Positions 7,561-15,794 are shown, counted from the first letter of the stretch. The stretch is DNA of 43,810 bases from Candidatus Roizmanbacteria bacterium RIFCSPLOWO2_01_FULL_35_13 (GCA_001789635.1 MGAF01000032.1:1-43810); one strand, 5' to 3'. Program-made: numbers and translations. Notes: a model not told the origin generated them from the letters alone.

Positions 7561-8658
7561 ATGAATAACCCATTTATTCCGGTAAAGCTACCGATAAAGA
7601 TTGACTATCAGCCATTACTAACACAGATTACAAAATCACACAGGGAAATAGCCAAACTTGACGCATTACTCTCGCAATTAATTAATCCACAGCTTCTTGA
7701 AAGAACTTTACTAACAAAAGAGGCCGTAATGAGTTCACAGATAGAAGGAACCCAAGCAACTATTAACGATGTATTTAAATATGAAGCTAAGGGAGATATA
7801 AAACAAGAGTCAAAAAAAGATATGGACATTCAGGAAATAATAAATTATAGAAAGACATTAGAAAAAGGTGTTTCTTTATTGGACAAAAGACCGATTTCGG
7901 AAAATTTTATTAAGGAATTGCATCGGGCGTTATTGCAATCTGTTCGTGGCCACAATAAAGCTCCGGGTGAATTCAGAAGGAATATTGTCTATATTGCTAA
8001 ACCTGGCGCACCGGTTGAGGAAGCAAAATTCATACCGCCACCACCCACTCTTATTCCGGAATTATTCAGTAATTTAGAACGATATATTAACTCAGATGCT
8101 GAACATGACAGTCTTGTCCAAATCGCTGTTGCTCACTATCAATTTGAGGCAATTCATCCTTTTATGGACGGTAACGGTAGAATAGGTAGGCTAATAATAT
8201 CTTTATTTCTTTTTGATAAAAAACTGCTTTCTTATCCGTACCTATATTTAAGCGAATATTTTGAGATCAATAGAGAGGAATACTATCAACTTCTGCGAAA
8301 TGTAAGTCTAAAAAATGAGTGGTTTAATTGGATTTTATTTTTTCTAAAAGGGTTGGAAGAACAGGCAAAAAAAGCTCAAATTTTAGCTCAAAAAATTAAT
8401 AACCTATATAACTCAATTGATGAAAAAATGCCTGAACTGAGATCGGTTTATGCGTCGTCTTTTTTCCACGCCTTGTTTAAGCAACCGATTTTTACCTCAA
8501 GATCGATAAGAAAAGTTATCAAATTCAAAAATAACCAAACCCTTTTTGATTTAATTGCAAAATTTCAAAAGGCGGATCTAATAAAAGAGCTAACGTCGAA
8601 TCAAAAGAGAAATAAAATGTATATGTTTAAAAAACTGATAAATTTAATTCAGACTTGA
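7561..8658 (+). CDS. Fic-family AMP-transferase with N-terminal inhibitory motif
   Basis: 365 aa. Fic proteins transfer AMP or a related group onto hydroxyl side chains of target proteins. The catalytic motif HPFMDGNGRIGR (199-210) is complete with His199 and Arg210. SSQIEG (58-63) fits the (S/T)xxxE(G/N) inhibitory helix placed before the Fic core (class II, self-inhibited). A flap-like segment AKFIPPPP (155-162) precedes the core, as usual. The C-terminal about 75 residues look like a winged helix (SRSIRKVIKFKNNQTLFDLIAKFQKADLI). There is no Shine-Dalgarno site. It sits between the two RhuM copies and is controlled by its own operator array. Target unknown. Confidence 0.9.
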   Translation: MNNPFIPVKLPIKIDYQPLLTQITKSHREIAKLDALLSQLINPQLLERTLLTKEAVMSSQIEGTQATINDVFKYEAKGDIKQESKKDMDIQEIINYRKTLEKGVSLLDKRPISENFIKELHRALLQSVRGHNKAPGEFRRNIVYIAKPGAPVEEAKFIPPPPTLIPELFSNLERYINSDAEHDSLVQIAVAHYQFEAIHPFMDGNGRIGRLIISLFLFDKKLLSYPYLYLSEYFEINREEYYQLLRNVSLKNEWFNWILFFLKGLEEQAKKAQILAQKINNLYNSIDEKMPELRSVYASSFFHALFKQPIFTSRSIRKVIKFKNNQTLFDLIAKFQKADLIKELTSNQKRNKMYMFKKLINLIQT

Positions 8659-8749
8659 TAACAAGAAAAAAAGCTCCCCGCAAGCTGGCTTTCTCTTTCG
8701 AGATTATCCATAACCCTTTCGAATTATGACCGCGTAATGTTCCTAGACG

Positions 8750-8780
8750 AGAAGCTCTCATCGCTTCTGTAGGTTTTTTT
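8750..8780 (+). terminator. Hairpin plus T-run after fic
   Basis: AGAAGC/GCTTCT stem (8750-8755 with 8763-8768) followed 5 nt later by seven T (8774-8780). The 90 nt between the fic stop and this stem hold no gene I recognise. It is a modest terminator candidate. Confidence 0.45.
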
Positions 8781-8786
8781 CCACAA

Positions 8787-8840
8787 TTTCCCGATAAAAT
8801 CGGGATTTAGGCAATCGAATTGTAAGGAATATAATTCATT
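8787..8840. repeat. RhuM-cassette border repeat, copy c
   Basis: Nearly identical to copy a (6351-6402); it overlaps the last codons of the intact RhuM gene. Both copies carry the CGATAAAATCG palindrome. Confidence 0.7.
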
Positions 8841-9849
8841 TTTTACCTTTTTTCATGAGTTTTTTAATCTCCCGGTCAAAGTCAGAAATGTAGTTTGCGT
8901 CCCGATCTCTGCGATATATTTCATATTCTACTAAGGCTTTCTTTTCTGCCTGTTTCGCGCTCACCCTGCCGGCACTGTGAAGAAGTTGCTTTTCACTAAT
9001 TGTTAAAAACTCATCAAGTTTTTTGATCCAATCCTGCATTTTCATAAGGCGACCACTGCTTGCCTGCAATTCGGCAAAATCTATATATAAAGAGACTATC
9101 AAATTTAATTGATTGAGTTCATTTTCATTTAAATAATTTTTAGCGATTACTATATCGTCAGTGGTAATATAATCGCTTTTAAAACTCATCAGACCCATCA
9201 ATGGCTTTTTACTATCCGCCCGCTTATTTATAATCTCGGCTGCCGTATGTCCATGTACCGCAAAATGCATTTTGTTCTGCACAGTGGCAAAAAACTTTCG
9301 GGTAAGCTTTGCGTCCTGTTTATAATCAATACTCGTCGCATAAATATCAGTTACTTTCTGATAAAACAACCGTTCACTGCTTCGAATATCCCGCACTCGC
9401 TGCAACAGTTCTTGAAAGTAGCGCGCTCTGCCACCGGCCTGCTTAAGCCTTTCATCATCCAACGTAAAACCCTTGATCAGATATTCCCGTAGTCTTTCTG
9501 TTGCCCATTTGCGAAACTGCGTTCCCTGTTGGGATCTCACCCGATAGCCAACAGCCAGAATTGCATCGAGATCATAGTGCTTTGTGTCATAATCTTTGCC
9601 GTCCACGGCAGTTATCCGGAAATTCCGGATAACTGAATTTTCAGCCAACTCTTGCTCCAAAAATATATTTTTCAAATGCTCGTTAACCGTGCGTACATCG
9701 ACATCAAAAAGTTCCGCAATTAGTTTTTGCGTCAACCAAACATTCTCGTCTTCAATTCTGACACTAATTTTTTGTTCATCACCAAGAGTTTGATAGATAG
9801 CAATTCGTGGTTTTTTAATTTCTTTTTTCATATTTTCATTTTTTGCCAT
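8836..9849 (-). CDS. RhuM family protein (intact copy)
   Basis: 337 aa from MAKNENMKKEI (9849); a longer frame runs upstream but through the border repeat. The N-terminal domain reads ENVWLTQKLIAELFDVDVRTVNEHL, an HTH-like segment, then YDLDAILAVGYRVRSQQGTQFRKWATERLREYLIKGF, the RhuM/KilA-N-like signature, and a C-terminal helical part starting RDIRSSERLFYQKVTDIYATS. RhuM was named in Salmonella pathogenicity islands; related genes are common beside restriction and toxin-type genes, but the biochemical role is not established. An alternative start is MKKEI at 9831. Gene and flanks duplicate those of the decayed copy. Confidence 0.85.
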   Translation of the reverse strand: MAKNENMKKEIKKPRIAIYQTLGDEQKISVRIEDENVWLTQKLIAELFDVDVRTVNEHLKNIFLEQELAENSVIRNFRITAVDGKDYDTKHYDLDAILAVGYRVRSQQGTQFRKWATERLREYLIKGFTLDDERLKQAGGRARYFQELLQRVRDIRSSERLFYQKVTDIYATSIDYKQDAKLTRKFFATVQNKMHFAVHGHTAAEIINKRADSKKPLMGLMSFKSDYITTDDIVIAKNYLNENELNQLNLIVSLYIDFAELQASSGRLMKMQDWIKKLDEFLTISEKQLLHSAGRVSAKQAEKKALVEYEIYRRDRDANYISDFDREIKKLMKKGKK

Positions 9850-9902
9850 GTCCCGATAAAATCGAGGTATAGGCCAACAAATTGTTAAATAAAGTATAAC
9901 AT
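9848..9902. repeat. RhuM-cassette border repeat, copy d
   Basis: Nearly identical to copy b (7319-7372). It forms the leader of the intact RhuM gene. Confidence 0.7.
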
Positions 9903-9942
9903 CAATACAACAGGCTTTTATAAACTTTAAATGCAGGAAAAG

Positions 9943-9951
9943 TGATAAAAT
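9943..9951 (+). promoter_or_regulatory. Extended -10 (TGA-TAAAAT), predicted leaderless start
   Basis: TGATAAAAT ends 6 nt before the ATG at 9958. Confidence 0.55.
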
Positions 9952-9957
9952 GTATCT

Positions 9958-10878
9958 ATGCCGCTTTTTAAACTGCAAAATGACAACTTAGAGCCGATTG
10001 TTTCTAAAGATTTTAAAGAAAAAACGCTTCAGAGTATTACTGAAGAAAATTTAAACAAAATATTTAATTTGAAATTTGTTTCTACTGAGTTTTCCTTACA
10101 TAATTTTAGAATTGATACTTTAGCCTTTGATGAAGAAAATTCATCTTTTGTCATTGTTGAATATAAAAAAGATAGAAGCTTTAGTGTGATTGATCAAGGA
10201 TATTCTTATCTATCATTACTTTTAAATAATAAAGCCGATTTTATTTTGGAATATAATGAAAAAAATAATAAATCTTTAAAAAGAGAGGATGTAGACTGGA
10301 CGCAATCAAGAGTAATATTTGTTGCAAAAGATTTTACTTCGTACCAATCAAATGCAATAAACTTTCGAGATTTACCAATAGAATTATGGGAAGCAAAACT
10401 TTATCAAAACGATATTTTTCTGTATAACCAACTGAAATCACCAGATACAAATGAGTCTATAAAAACTGTTTCTAAAAGTAAAACCATAGAATCTGTCAGC
10501 CGAGAGGTAAAAAAATATACAATATCTGATCATTTTAAAGAAGGTTGGGAAAAAAGTAAAGAATTATATGAAATTCTGGAAGAAAAAATTTTTAATCTTG
10601 ACGCTCGCTTCACTGTAAGTCCACAAAAATACTATATTGGATTTAAAATTGGCAATCAGGTCGTAATAGGAGTAAAAATCAGGAAATCAAAATTAATTAT
10701 TCGGTTAAATCGAGTCCAACCAAAAGACTTAGTAGACCCTGAAAAAAAAGTAAAATATCTTAAAAATAGCTTTGAATACTACCATAAGCACATTTCAGAT
10801 TATGAATTTACTGATGAAAAAGATATTGACTATGGAGTGTTTTTAATCAAACAAGTTCATGAAAAGTTTTATAAATAA
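9958..10878 (+). CDS. PD-(D/E)XK nuclease-like N-terminus fused to a DUF5655-like domain
   Basis: 306 aa. Residues about 45-75 (FRIDTLAFDEENSSFVIVEYKKDRSF) fit the D...ExK core of a NucS/DUF91-like restriction fold, with the Asp in RIDTL and the Glu/Lys in VEYKK. The C-terminal part (about 190-306, YTISDHFKEGWEKSKELYEILEEKIFNLD) resembles the DUF5655 'predicted transport protein' domain commonly fused to such nucleases. I infer DNA or RNA binding or cleavage; no substrate is known. The start is supported by an extended -10 ending 6 nt upstream. It diverges from the RhuM gene with about 108 nt between true starts, and belongs to the same accessory block. Confidence 0.65.
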   Translation: MPLFKLQNDNLEPIVSKDFKEKTLQSITEENLNKIFNLKFVSTEFSLHNFRIDTLAFDEENSSFVIVEYKKDRSFSVIDQGYSYLSLLLNNKADFILEYNEKNNKSLKREDVDWTQSRVIFVAKDFTSYQSNAINFRDLPIELWEAKLYQNDIFLYNQLKSPDTNESIKTVSKSKTIESVSREVKKYTISDHFKEGWEKSKELYEILEEKIFNLDARFTVSPQKYYIGFKIGNQVVIGVKIRKSKLIIRLNRVQPKDLVDPEKKVKYLKNSFEYYHKHISDYEFTDEKDIDYGVFLIKQVHEKFYK

Positions 10879-10949
10879 ATATAGCAAATACAAAAATCAC
10901 TCTCTCACAATTAGAAAACCATTTATTTACGGCAGCAGATATTTATTAA

Positions 10950-11030
10950 TTACACTCCTGGAGTGAAAGAGGTTGGCATTTAGCTTTAAAATGACATTAA
11001 GAATAATTCAAGAGTTTTAATATTCATTTA
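10950..11030. repeat. Short CACTCC/GGAGTG palindrome and shared tail
   Basis: CACTCCTGGAGTG is followed by GAAAGAGGTTGGCA and then TTTAAAATGACA. Related copies occur at 11452-11524 and around 11995-12040. The rest of the 268-nt gap 10879-11146 shows no gene or RNA I recognise. Confidence 0.5.
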
Positions 11031-11146
11031 AGTAATCTTGAAATTTAATAAACCAAATTGTCCCAAGTGCGGGGCGGGAAGCGTGATGAACTGTTATATC
11101 ACTAGATTTTTGATCGAAACGGTCAAAAGAAAATTAACTGTATAAC

Positions 11147-11392
11147 TCAAATACCTGCTTTTTTTAACAATGATTCATTTATCGGTGTGGTCACAGTTCC
11201 TGCCTTTGTTTTTTCTTTGACTATTTCTTTAAGATTAGCTGGTCTAAACTTATTTCGATAAAGTTTTCCTATGCGAGTTTCTCTTTGAGATTCTACATCA
11301 AAATAATCTACAAAATAGATAATACCCGAAATCCACGACCAGATCTTTGGAGCTTTATGGACTCTAACCTCACTCGAAGCATATACATTCAT
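11147..11392 (-). CDS. Small hypothetical protein
   Basis: 81 aa if it starts at MNVYASSEVRVHKAPK (11392); an in-frame upstream start at 11455 is less likely because a TATAAT on the minus strand (11399-11404) ends 6 nt before the 11392 ATG, the spacing seen at other genes here. It contains an aromatic stretch IWSWISGIIYFVDYFDV and a basic middle (RIGKLYRNKFRPANLKEIVKEK). I recognise no family. It lies between short CACYCC/GGRGTG palindromes. Confidence 0.45.
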   Translation of the reverse strand: MNVYASSEVRVHKAPKIWSWISGIIYFVDYFDVESQRETRIGKLYRNKFRPANLKEIVKEKTKAGTVTTPINESLLKKAGI

Positions 11393-11398
11393 GGATGT

Positions 11399-11404
11399 AT
11401 TATA
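11399..11404 (-). promoter_or_regulatory. -10 box (TATAAT), predicted leaderless start
   Basis: Minus-strand TATAAT followed by 6 nt and the ATG of the small ORF at 11392. Confidence 0.5.
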
Positions 11405-11451
11405 TACTATAATAACAAAAAGGCAGATATCGACAGGCTCTAATTGCAAGG

Positions 11452-11524
11452 TCATAAATAGTTTTCCACCCCTGGGATGGAATAGAAGATATTGGCAAGC
11501 TTAGCAAGATTTAAAATGACAAAG
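11452..11524. repeat. Short CACCCC/GGGATG palindrome and shared tail
   Basis: TTCCACCCCTGGGATGGAA with downstream TTGGCA and TTTAAAATGACA, matching the copy near 10958 in order and spacing. It separates the two small minus-strand ORFs. Confidence 0.5.
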
Positions 11525-11534
11525 AAAATATTTT

Positions 11535-11765
11535 TTACAAAGGAGGAAGTCTGCCACGGACTGCACGGGATACTGCATTTGGATTTGATGCATTCCCAAT
11601 AGCAGCTTTAACTTTTTCTTCAGGAATAATGCCTTGTAAAGCTTGAGTTACATTCTTAATCGCTTCTTGCGTTTCTACTGCTATTGCCGCACCTTTAGGT
11701 CTATACGCTTGCCATTCTGTAAATCGTTTATTAACATCAGCGGATAAATCAGGCCGAACTGTCAT
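11535..11765 (-). CDS. Small hypothetical protein
   Basis: 76 aa from MTVRPDLSADVNKRFTEW (11765); the frame extends 16 codons upstream, through a hydrophobic run read from AT-rich DNA that I think is leader. It is helical and polar with no signal peptide or recognised motif, ending AVSRAVRGRLPPL. No clear -10 at the leaderless distance. It may be a real small gene or a cassette remnant; the flanking repeats (AGTTCCACACC on one side, the palindrome at 11452 on the other) resemble those of its neighbour. Confidence 0.35.
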   Translation of the reverse strand: MTVRPDLSADVNKRFTEWQAYRPKGAAIAVETQEAIKNVTQALQGIIPEEKVKAAIGNASNPNAVSRAVRGRLPPL

Positions 11766-11885
11766 ATTTATTAAACATAATACTATAAAATTATTTTTTA
11801 GCAATAGTTCCACACCTTACGTGTTAAGCTCTCCATAATATAGTATTTCTTTTAAATCGATCGCAGTTTGTTTAAGATTAAAAAG

Positions 11886-11980
11886 AAGGGTGGGTTTGGG
11901 GCATTACACCTTCCGGTCCTAGATAGTATTGTTGTGGGAACACGGTATTCCAGAGACTCCCACCCACCCTAGTCTTTTTT
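11886..11980. ncRNA. Structured RNA candidate or strong two-way terminator
   Basis: A long stem AGGGTGGGT/ACCCACCCT (11887-11895 with 11962-11970), extended by GGG/CCC with a TT bulge, encloses about 55 nt and is flanked by T-runs on both strands. Inside, GGAA/TTCC (about 11938-11952) can pair. Read on the minus strand it contains TGTTCCCACAAC and then GGACCGGAAGG, which recall the order TTCTCCCGCAAC...GGTCCGGAAGG of bacterial small SRP RNA, but the near-universal AGCAG strand after the GGAA loop is absent. I therefore do not call it ffs. The rest of 11814-12244 holds two short hairpins (CACCCC/GGGGTG near 12006; CCAAAAC/GTTTTGG near 12203) and no gene. Confidence 0.4.
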
Positions 11981-12244
11981 ACGATGAAGACTGTCAAATA
12001 GTTCCACACCCCAGGGGTGAAAGATGTTATTGATACGGTCTATACTAACTACACTAAAAATTGATTTAAGTCATTGTGATAATCTTATAAGTTGACATGT
12101 TTGATTGGACTATACTAATAGTTTCATTAAAATAACTTACCTATATTTGACTTTCAAACTTTCTTACGGCAGAATGGAGAGGTGATTTAAAAGCTAAATA
12201 AACCAAAACTGGGTTTTGGAAAGTTCGTTAGGACTCTGGACCTA

Positions 12245-13660
12245 TTGTATTTAATTTTAATATTCTTGACGGATACTACAGAAGATTATGTTTTTTATGT
12301 AGGTATCGGAATTGTGCTTTTGAATGCAATTGTTTTGTTTACTAAGCATAAACATTCCAAGCTTTCAGAATCTATAGTCAATCTGTTACTGATCAATCTG
12401 CCTGTCTGGTTTATTATCATCTCACTTACTACAATTCAGGATCCGTCACCCACACAAGACAAAATCGCAATAATCTTAATCTTTATTAGCTGCACGATAG
12501 TCCTGGATTTTATTTTTCGGTTAATTTACAAAATTATCGAAATCAGAAAATTCCAACTGTTATTTAATATCTTTAGTATCATTTTTATGGTTACCGCTTC
12601 TTTTTTCTTTTTTCAAATTTACTCTGAAAATATTCTGAATTCGGAAATTAATGACAGCAGGTTGCAGTTATTGGAAAATAAATTCGGGGGTGCAAAAAAT
12701 CTCACCTGCAGTGAAAGTGAAACAGCTAAAAAAGTAAAGCCTTCAATAGTCAGGGTGATCGGCGGTGAAGGCGAGGGATCGGGATTTATGGTCAATGATA
12801 ATGGTCATATTTTAACCAACTTTCACGTCATTGAATTTGAACCTGCTCCCAAAATCATGTTCTCTGACAACACTTTTGAAACTCCGGTAATCCTTTTTGC
12901 CGATAAAAATGCGGATCTGGCAATTCTTAAAGTCGAAAAAATAATACCCGCCATTACCTGGGGCAACAGCGATAACCTGAGTCCTACCGACGAAGTTCTG
13001 GCTTTCGGCTTTCCCTTCGGCAGCAGAATCGCAGGCGACGTCACCGTCAAAAAAGGTTCATTGTCTGCCAAGCGCATTATCAAGGATGCGGGAGGTCTGG
13101 AATATTTACAGATCGACTCCACACTTAATCCGGGAATGAGCGAAGGACCTTTGATAACTATCTACGGGGACTTTGTCGGTATTAATACAGCCGGAACCGA
13201 AGGCTTGGGACTCGCAATCTCTTCCAATTCCTTCAAACAGAAATATCTGGAAATGCTTGCTTCGAACGATCCTTTGAAAGATATTAAACAAATTGTCTTT
13301 GACCCGAATAAAAGTCCGCTGGATACAGTCGAAGCTTTCTACAACTATATCAAAATCAGAAAACTCGACAAAGCTTTTGCCTTACTTGGGGAAAAGTTTA
13401 CCGAGGGAATGACTTTTGAAAACTGGAAAAAAGGATATTCTCCCAACATTGATACCTCACTGATCAAAGTCGAAAATGATCAGGGAAAAGAAAATACGGT
13501 CAAAGTGAAACTTGGAACTAAAGATCTGGTCGAAGATGAAATCATCTATAAATATTTTGAAGGTTGGTGGGAAGTGAAAGAAGTTGAAAAAAATCTCAAA
13601 CTCTGGTGGCCAAAGATAAAAGAAGTTAAAGATCCCGATTGGTTGTGGTTTTATGAATAG
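12245..13660 (+). CDS. Membrane-anchored HtrA/trypsin-like serine protease
   Basis: 471 aa from a TTG codon; the next in-frame Met is inside the fourth hydrophobic segment, so an upstream non-ATG start is needed. About four membrane segments (14-33, 43-62, 73-95, 104-125) precede a trypsin-fold domain with the catalytic triad His194 (LTNFHVIE), Asp224 (ADLAILKV) and Ser299. The Ser motif is PGMSEGPLI, where families have GNSGGP, so the residue after the nucleophile is Glu and the oxyanion loop may differ. There is no PDZ domain; instead about 120 C-terminal residues resemble a DUF4878/NTF2-like fold (ending EGWWEVKEV). Its role would be extracytoplasmic protein quality control. Base composition is less AT-rich than its left neighbours. 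Confidence 0.82.
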   Translation: MYLILIFLTDTTEDYVFYVGIGIVLLNAIVLFTKHKHSKLSESIVNLLLINLPVWFIIISLTTIQDPSPTQDKIAIILIFISCTIVLDFIFRLIYKIIEIRKFQLLFNIFSIIFMVTASFFFFQIYSENILNSEINDSRLQLLENKFGGAKNLTCSESETAKKVKPSIVRVIGGEGEGSGFMVNDNGHILTNFHVIEFEPAPKIMFSDNTFETPVILFADKNADLAILKVEKIIPAITWGNSDNLSPTDEVLAFGFPFGSRIAGDVTVKKGSLSAKRIIKDAGGLEYLQIDSTLNPGMSEGPLITIYGDFVGINTAGTEGLGLAISSNSFKQKYLEMLASNDPLKDIKQIVFDPNKSPLDTVEAFYNYIKIRKLDKAFALLGEKFTEGMTFENWKKGYSPNIDTSLIKVENDQGKENTVKVKLGTKDLVEDEIIYKYFEGWWEVKEVEKNLKLWWPKIKEVKDPDWLWFYE

Positions 13661-13696
13661 TATATCTGTGTTTTATAACACAAAACTAATTCTATT

Positions 13697-14668
13697 CTAA
13701 CCTCTTTTAATCTGACTACTTCCCCAGAGAGTTGGAGCGGAAGATTGCTTAAGGAAGGAAAAAACCAAACTTGCAGCGCGCGCGCCAGACCCAACCGCAG
13801 ACGTTATTTGCTCAATTGAGTATTTATGACTTATCACGTCTCCCGCAACATAGACTCCGGGAACAGAAGTTGATAATCGTTCGTCAACAGCGATAAACCC
13901 ACCCGGATCCATTTTTACTCCCAAAGGCAAAAGTAGAGCAGTGCCGGGAACTCCGCCAACTTCAATAAAAACTTTGTCGATTACTAAATCTTTTAATTCT
14001 TCCTGGTTTTGCGAATTTTTCGACTTAATTTTTACAGAGTTAACTTTTTGACCATCTCCTGAAATTTCAGTAAGTACCGAATTGTAAATTACTTCAATCA
14101 TTGGATTTTCGGCAATATGTTTTGCCCAAACCGTATCACAGCGGAGTTCAGTACCCCGATAAATTATAAAAACTTTCTTTGCCGAATGTCCTACCTGTAC
14201 AGCAGTTTGAGCCGCAGCATTACCACCGCCAACCACTATCGCCGTCTTATCAAGATAATCAAACTTACCGCACTTGGCACAATACTCAACACCCTTTCCG
14301 ACATATTCATTTTCACCCGGAATATTTAATTTTCTTCTTTCCACACCCGTTGCCAATATAATTGTTTTAGTTTCAAAAGCTTTGTTTTGTTCCGTCTTCA
14401 ATAAAAATCCCGTTTCAACTTTTGTAATATCAATTACCAGATCTGTTAAAATTTCACCGCCTCTTTTTTTTGCCTGCTCCAACATTTTATTAGTTAATTC
14501 CTGTCCGTTAATCTCAGTAAAACCGGGGTAGTTCAAAATATCCGGAGCTAGTGTCATCTGTCCGCCGACTAATTTTCCAATCAGTAAGTGTTTCAATCCA
14601 AAACACGAAGCATAAATTGAGGCAGTAAGCCCTGCGGGTCCTGCGCCGATTATAATCAAATCAAACAT
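13697..14668 (-). CDS. trxB: Thioredoxin reductase
   Basis: 323 aa. FAD-binding GAGPAGLTAS (8-17), redox Cys130-Ala-Lys-Cys133 in the NAD(P)H domain, the second nucleotide motif GGGNAAAQTA (147-156) and the closing FAD motif GVYVAGDV. The usual HRRxxxR NADPH-phosphate contact reads YRGTELR, so one arginine is replaced and cofactor preference could be shifted. It would reduce thioredoxin-like proteins in the cytoplasm. A TGCTAATAT extended -10 ends 6 nt before the ATG, and a 16-bp palindrome shared with a TrpR-like regulator lies 64 nt upstream. Confidence 0.9.
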   Translation of the reverse strand: MFDLIIIGAGPAGLTASIYASCFGLKHLLIGKLVGGQMTLAPDILNYPGFTEINGQELTNKMLEQAKKRGGEILTDLVIDITKVETGFLLKTEQNKAFETKTIILATGVERRKLNIPGENEYVGKGVEYCAKCGKFDYLDKTAIVVGGGNAAAQTAVQVGHSAKKVFIIYRGTELRCDTVWAKHIAENPMIEVIYNSVLTEISGDGQKVNSVKIKSKNSQNQEELKDLVIDKVFIEVGGVPGTALLLPLGVKMDPGGFIAVDERLSTSVPGVYVAGDVISHKYSIEQITSAVGSGARAASLVFSFLKQSSAPTLWGSSQIKRG

Positions 14669-14674
14669 GTATAA

Positions 14675-14683
14675 ATATTAGCA
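14675..14683 (-). promoter_or_regulatory. Extended -10 (TGC-TAATAT) of trxB, predicted leaderless start
   Basis: Minus-strand TGCTAATAT followed by 6 nt and the trxB ATG at 14668. Confidence 0.6.
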
Positions 14684-14731
14684 TATATATTTATCACAAT
14701 ACAAATTGTGACTATTAACCTGAATAAATAT

Positions 14732-14747
14732 GATCTATCGATAGATC
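14732..14747. promoter_or_regulatory. Palindrome GATCTATCGATAGATC, copy 1 (possible operator)
   Basis: A perfect 16-bp palindrome. Two other copies frame the TrpR/YerC-like gene (27816-27833 and 28291-28314) and share several flanking bases (AACTCG before, TATTT after). Here it is upstream of trxB on the minus strand and just after the end of the ATP-grasp gene. Confidence 0.6.
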
Positions 14748-14768
14748 GAGTTTTATATTTAGTAAAAT

Positions 14769-15794
14769 CTAAGAATACCTTTTTGCGGCTGAATCGATAA
14801 TTAATTTCAACATTTCTTCATATGCAATACCGGCTGCTCTACAAGCAAGTGGAAAATAAGATGTTGTAGATACTTCGGGTGGAAGTATACCGGGCGGAGA
14901 ATTAACTTCAAGAACAAACGGATTACTTTGATAATCCAATCGCAAATCAACCCTGCACCAGTCCATAATATTAAGAGCCCGCCATAACTCTAGGCAATTG
15001 ATTTCAATTTTTTTCTTTAGCTTTTTATGCATGGGTGCAGGACAACGAAGATAATCCGTATTTCCTTCTTTTTCTTCAAAAATCCATTTTACTTCAAATG
15101 AATCCAAAGGCAAAATATTTTTTGGCAGTTTTGAATGATCGGGTGAAATCATAGGTAAAATACGGGGTGGGTTTCCCAACATTGCAATAGAATATTCCGG
15201 TCCGGATAAAAAAGGTTCTACCATTGCGGCTTCGTGTTTAAAAGTTTTTAGCATAAATTTAATTTGTTTTTTTAATTCATTATCATTTTTTACAACACTT
15301 TTATTATTAATTCCTGCTCCCGAGCCTTCGGAAACAGGTTTAACAATAAGAGGGAAGTGCAGATTTGGATTTAACTTTGCATCACTATTTGAGAAAAGTT
15401 GAAAGAGGAGAGTTGGTACATTATTTGCCAGAAGAACTTCTTTTGTTTTTGCCTTATTTAATACTAAAGCTTGTGTTAGCGGTGAAGAACCGGTATAGGG
15501 AATACGAAGCATTTCTAAGATCGCCGGCAGCTGGGCTTCGCGGTCTTTACCGTAAATTCCTTCCGCAACATTAAATACTAAATCTATTTTATTCTTATTT
15601 TTATACAGGTTCAAATAAGCTTTTTCATCCGCTTCAACGGGAATTACTTTATAGCCGCAATTTTCCAAATGTTTAATCTGCCATTTGGTTGTAATTGGGT
15701 CATCAAGATCAACCTCCAGTTGAGTCCTGGAATCTCTTGGATCAGGATATTTGTGCCTAACATTGTAGAGAAAGGCAATAGTCTTGATTTTCAT
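14769..15794 (-). CDS. ATP-grasp ligase, D-Ala-D-Ala ligase-like (first of three)
   Basis: 341 aa. DLVFNVAEG (71-79) with REAQLPAILEMLRIPYTGSS (85-104) is the N-terminal signature of Ddl-type enzymes; VKPVSEGSGAGI (151-162) is the nucleotide loop, and DLRLDYQ...FVLEVNSPPGILPPE carries the Mg-binding Glu/Asn. Such enzymes activate a carboxylate with ATP and join it to an amine. True Ddl enzymes usually end in EVNTLPGMT, so the VNSPPGILPP variant suggests another substrate. The N-terminus (MKIKTIAFLYNVRHKYPDP) lacks the usual Ddl glycine-rich start. It diverges from the SET gene at 15862 and is followed by two further ATP-grasp genes. Confidence 0.75.
   Translation of the reverse strand: MKIKTIAFLYNVRHKYPDPRDSRTQLEVDLDDPITTKWQIKHLENCGYKVIPVEADEKAYLNLYKNKNKIDLVFNVAEGIYGKDREAQLPAILEMLRIPYTGSSPLTQALVLNKAKTKEVLLANNVPTLLFQLFSNSDAKLNPNLHFPLIVKPVSEGSGAGINNKSVVKNDNELKKQIKFMLKTFKHEAAMVEPFLSGPEYSIAMLGNPPRILPMISPDHSKLPKNILPLDSFEVKWIFEEKEGNTDYLRCPAPMHKKLKKKIEINCLELWRALNIMDWCRVDLRLDYQSNPFVLEVNSPPGILPPEVSTTSYFPLACRAAGIAYEEMLKLIIDSAAKRYS

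Noticed and set aside
7302-10878. Fic-RhuM block as a classical toxin-antitoxin pair (fic with a small antitoxin)
   Set aside because: No small FicA/antitoxin gene adjoins fic, and the inhibitory motif is within Fic itself; RhuM genes are on the other strand with their own promoters.
11814-12244. Integron attC array
   Set aside because: A GTTAAGC box occurs near 11821 but no matching partner box, no integrase and no consistent site length were found.
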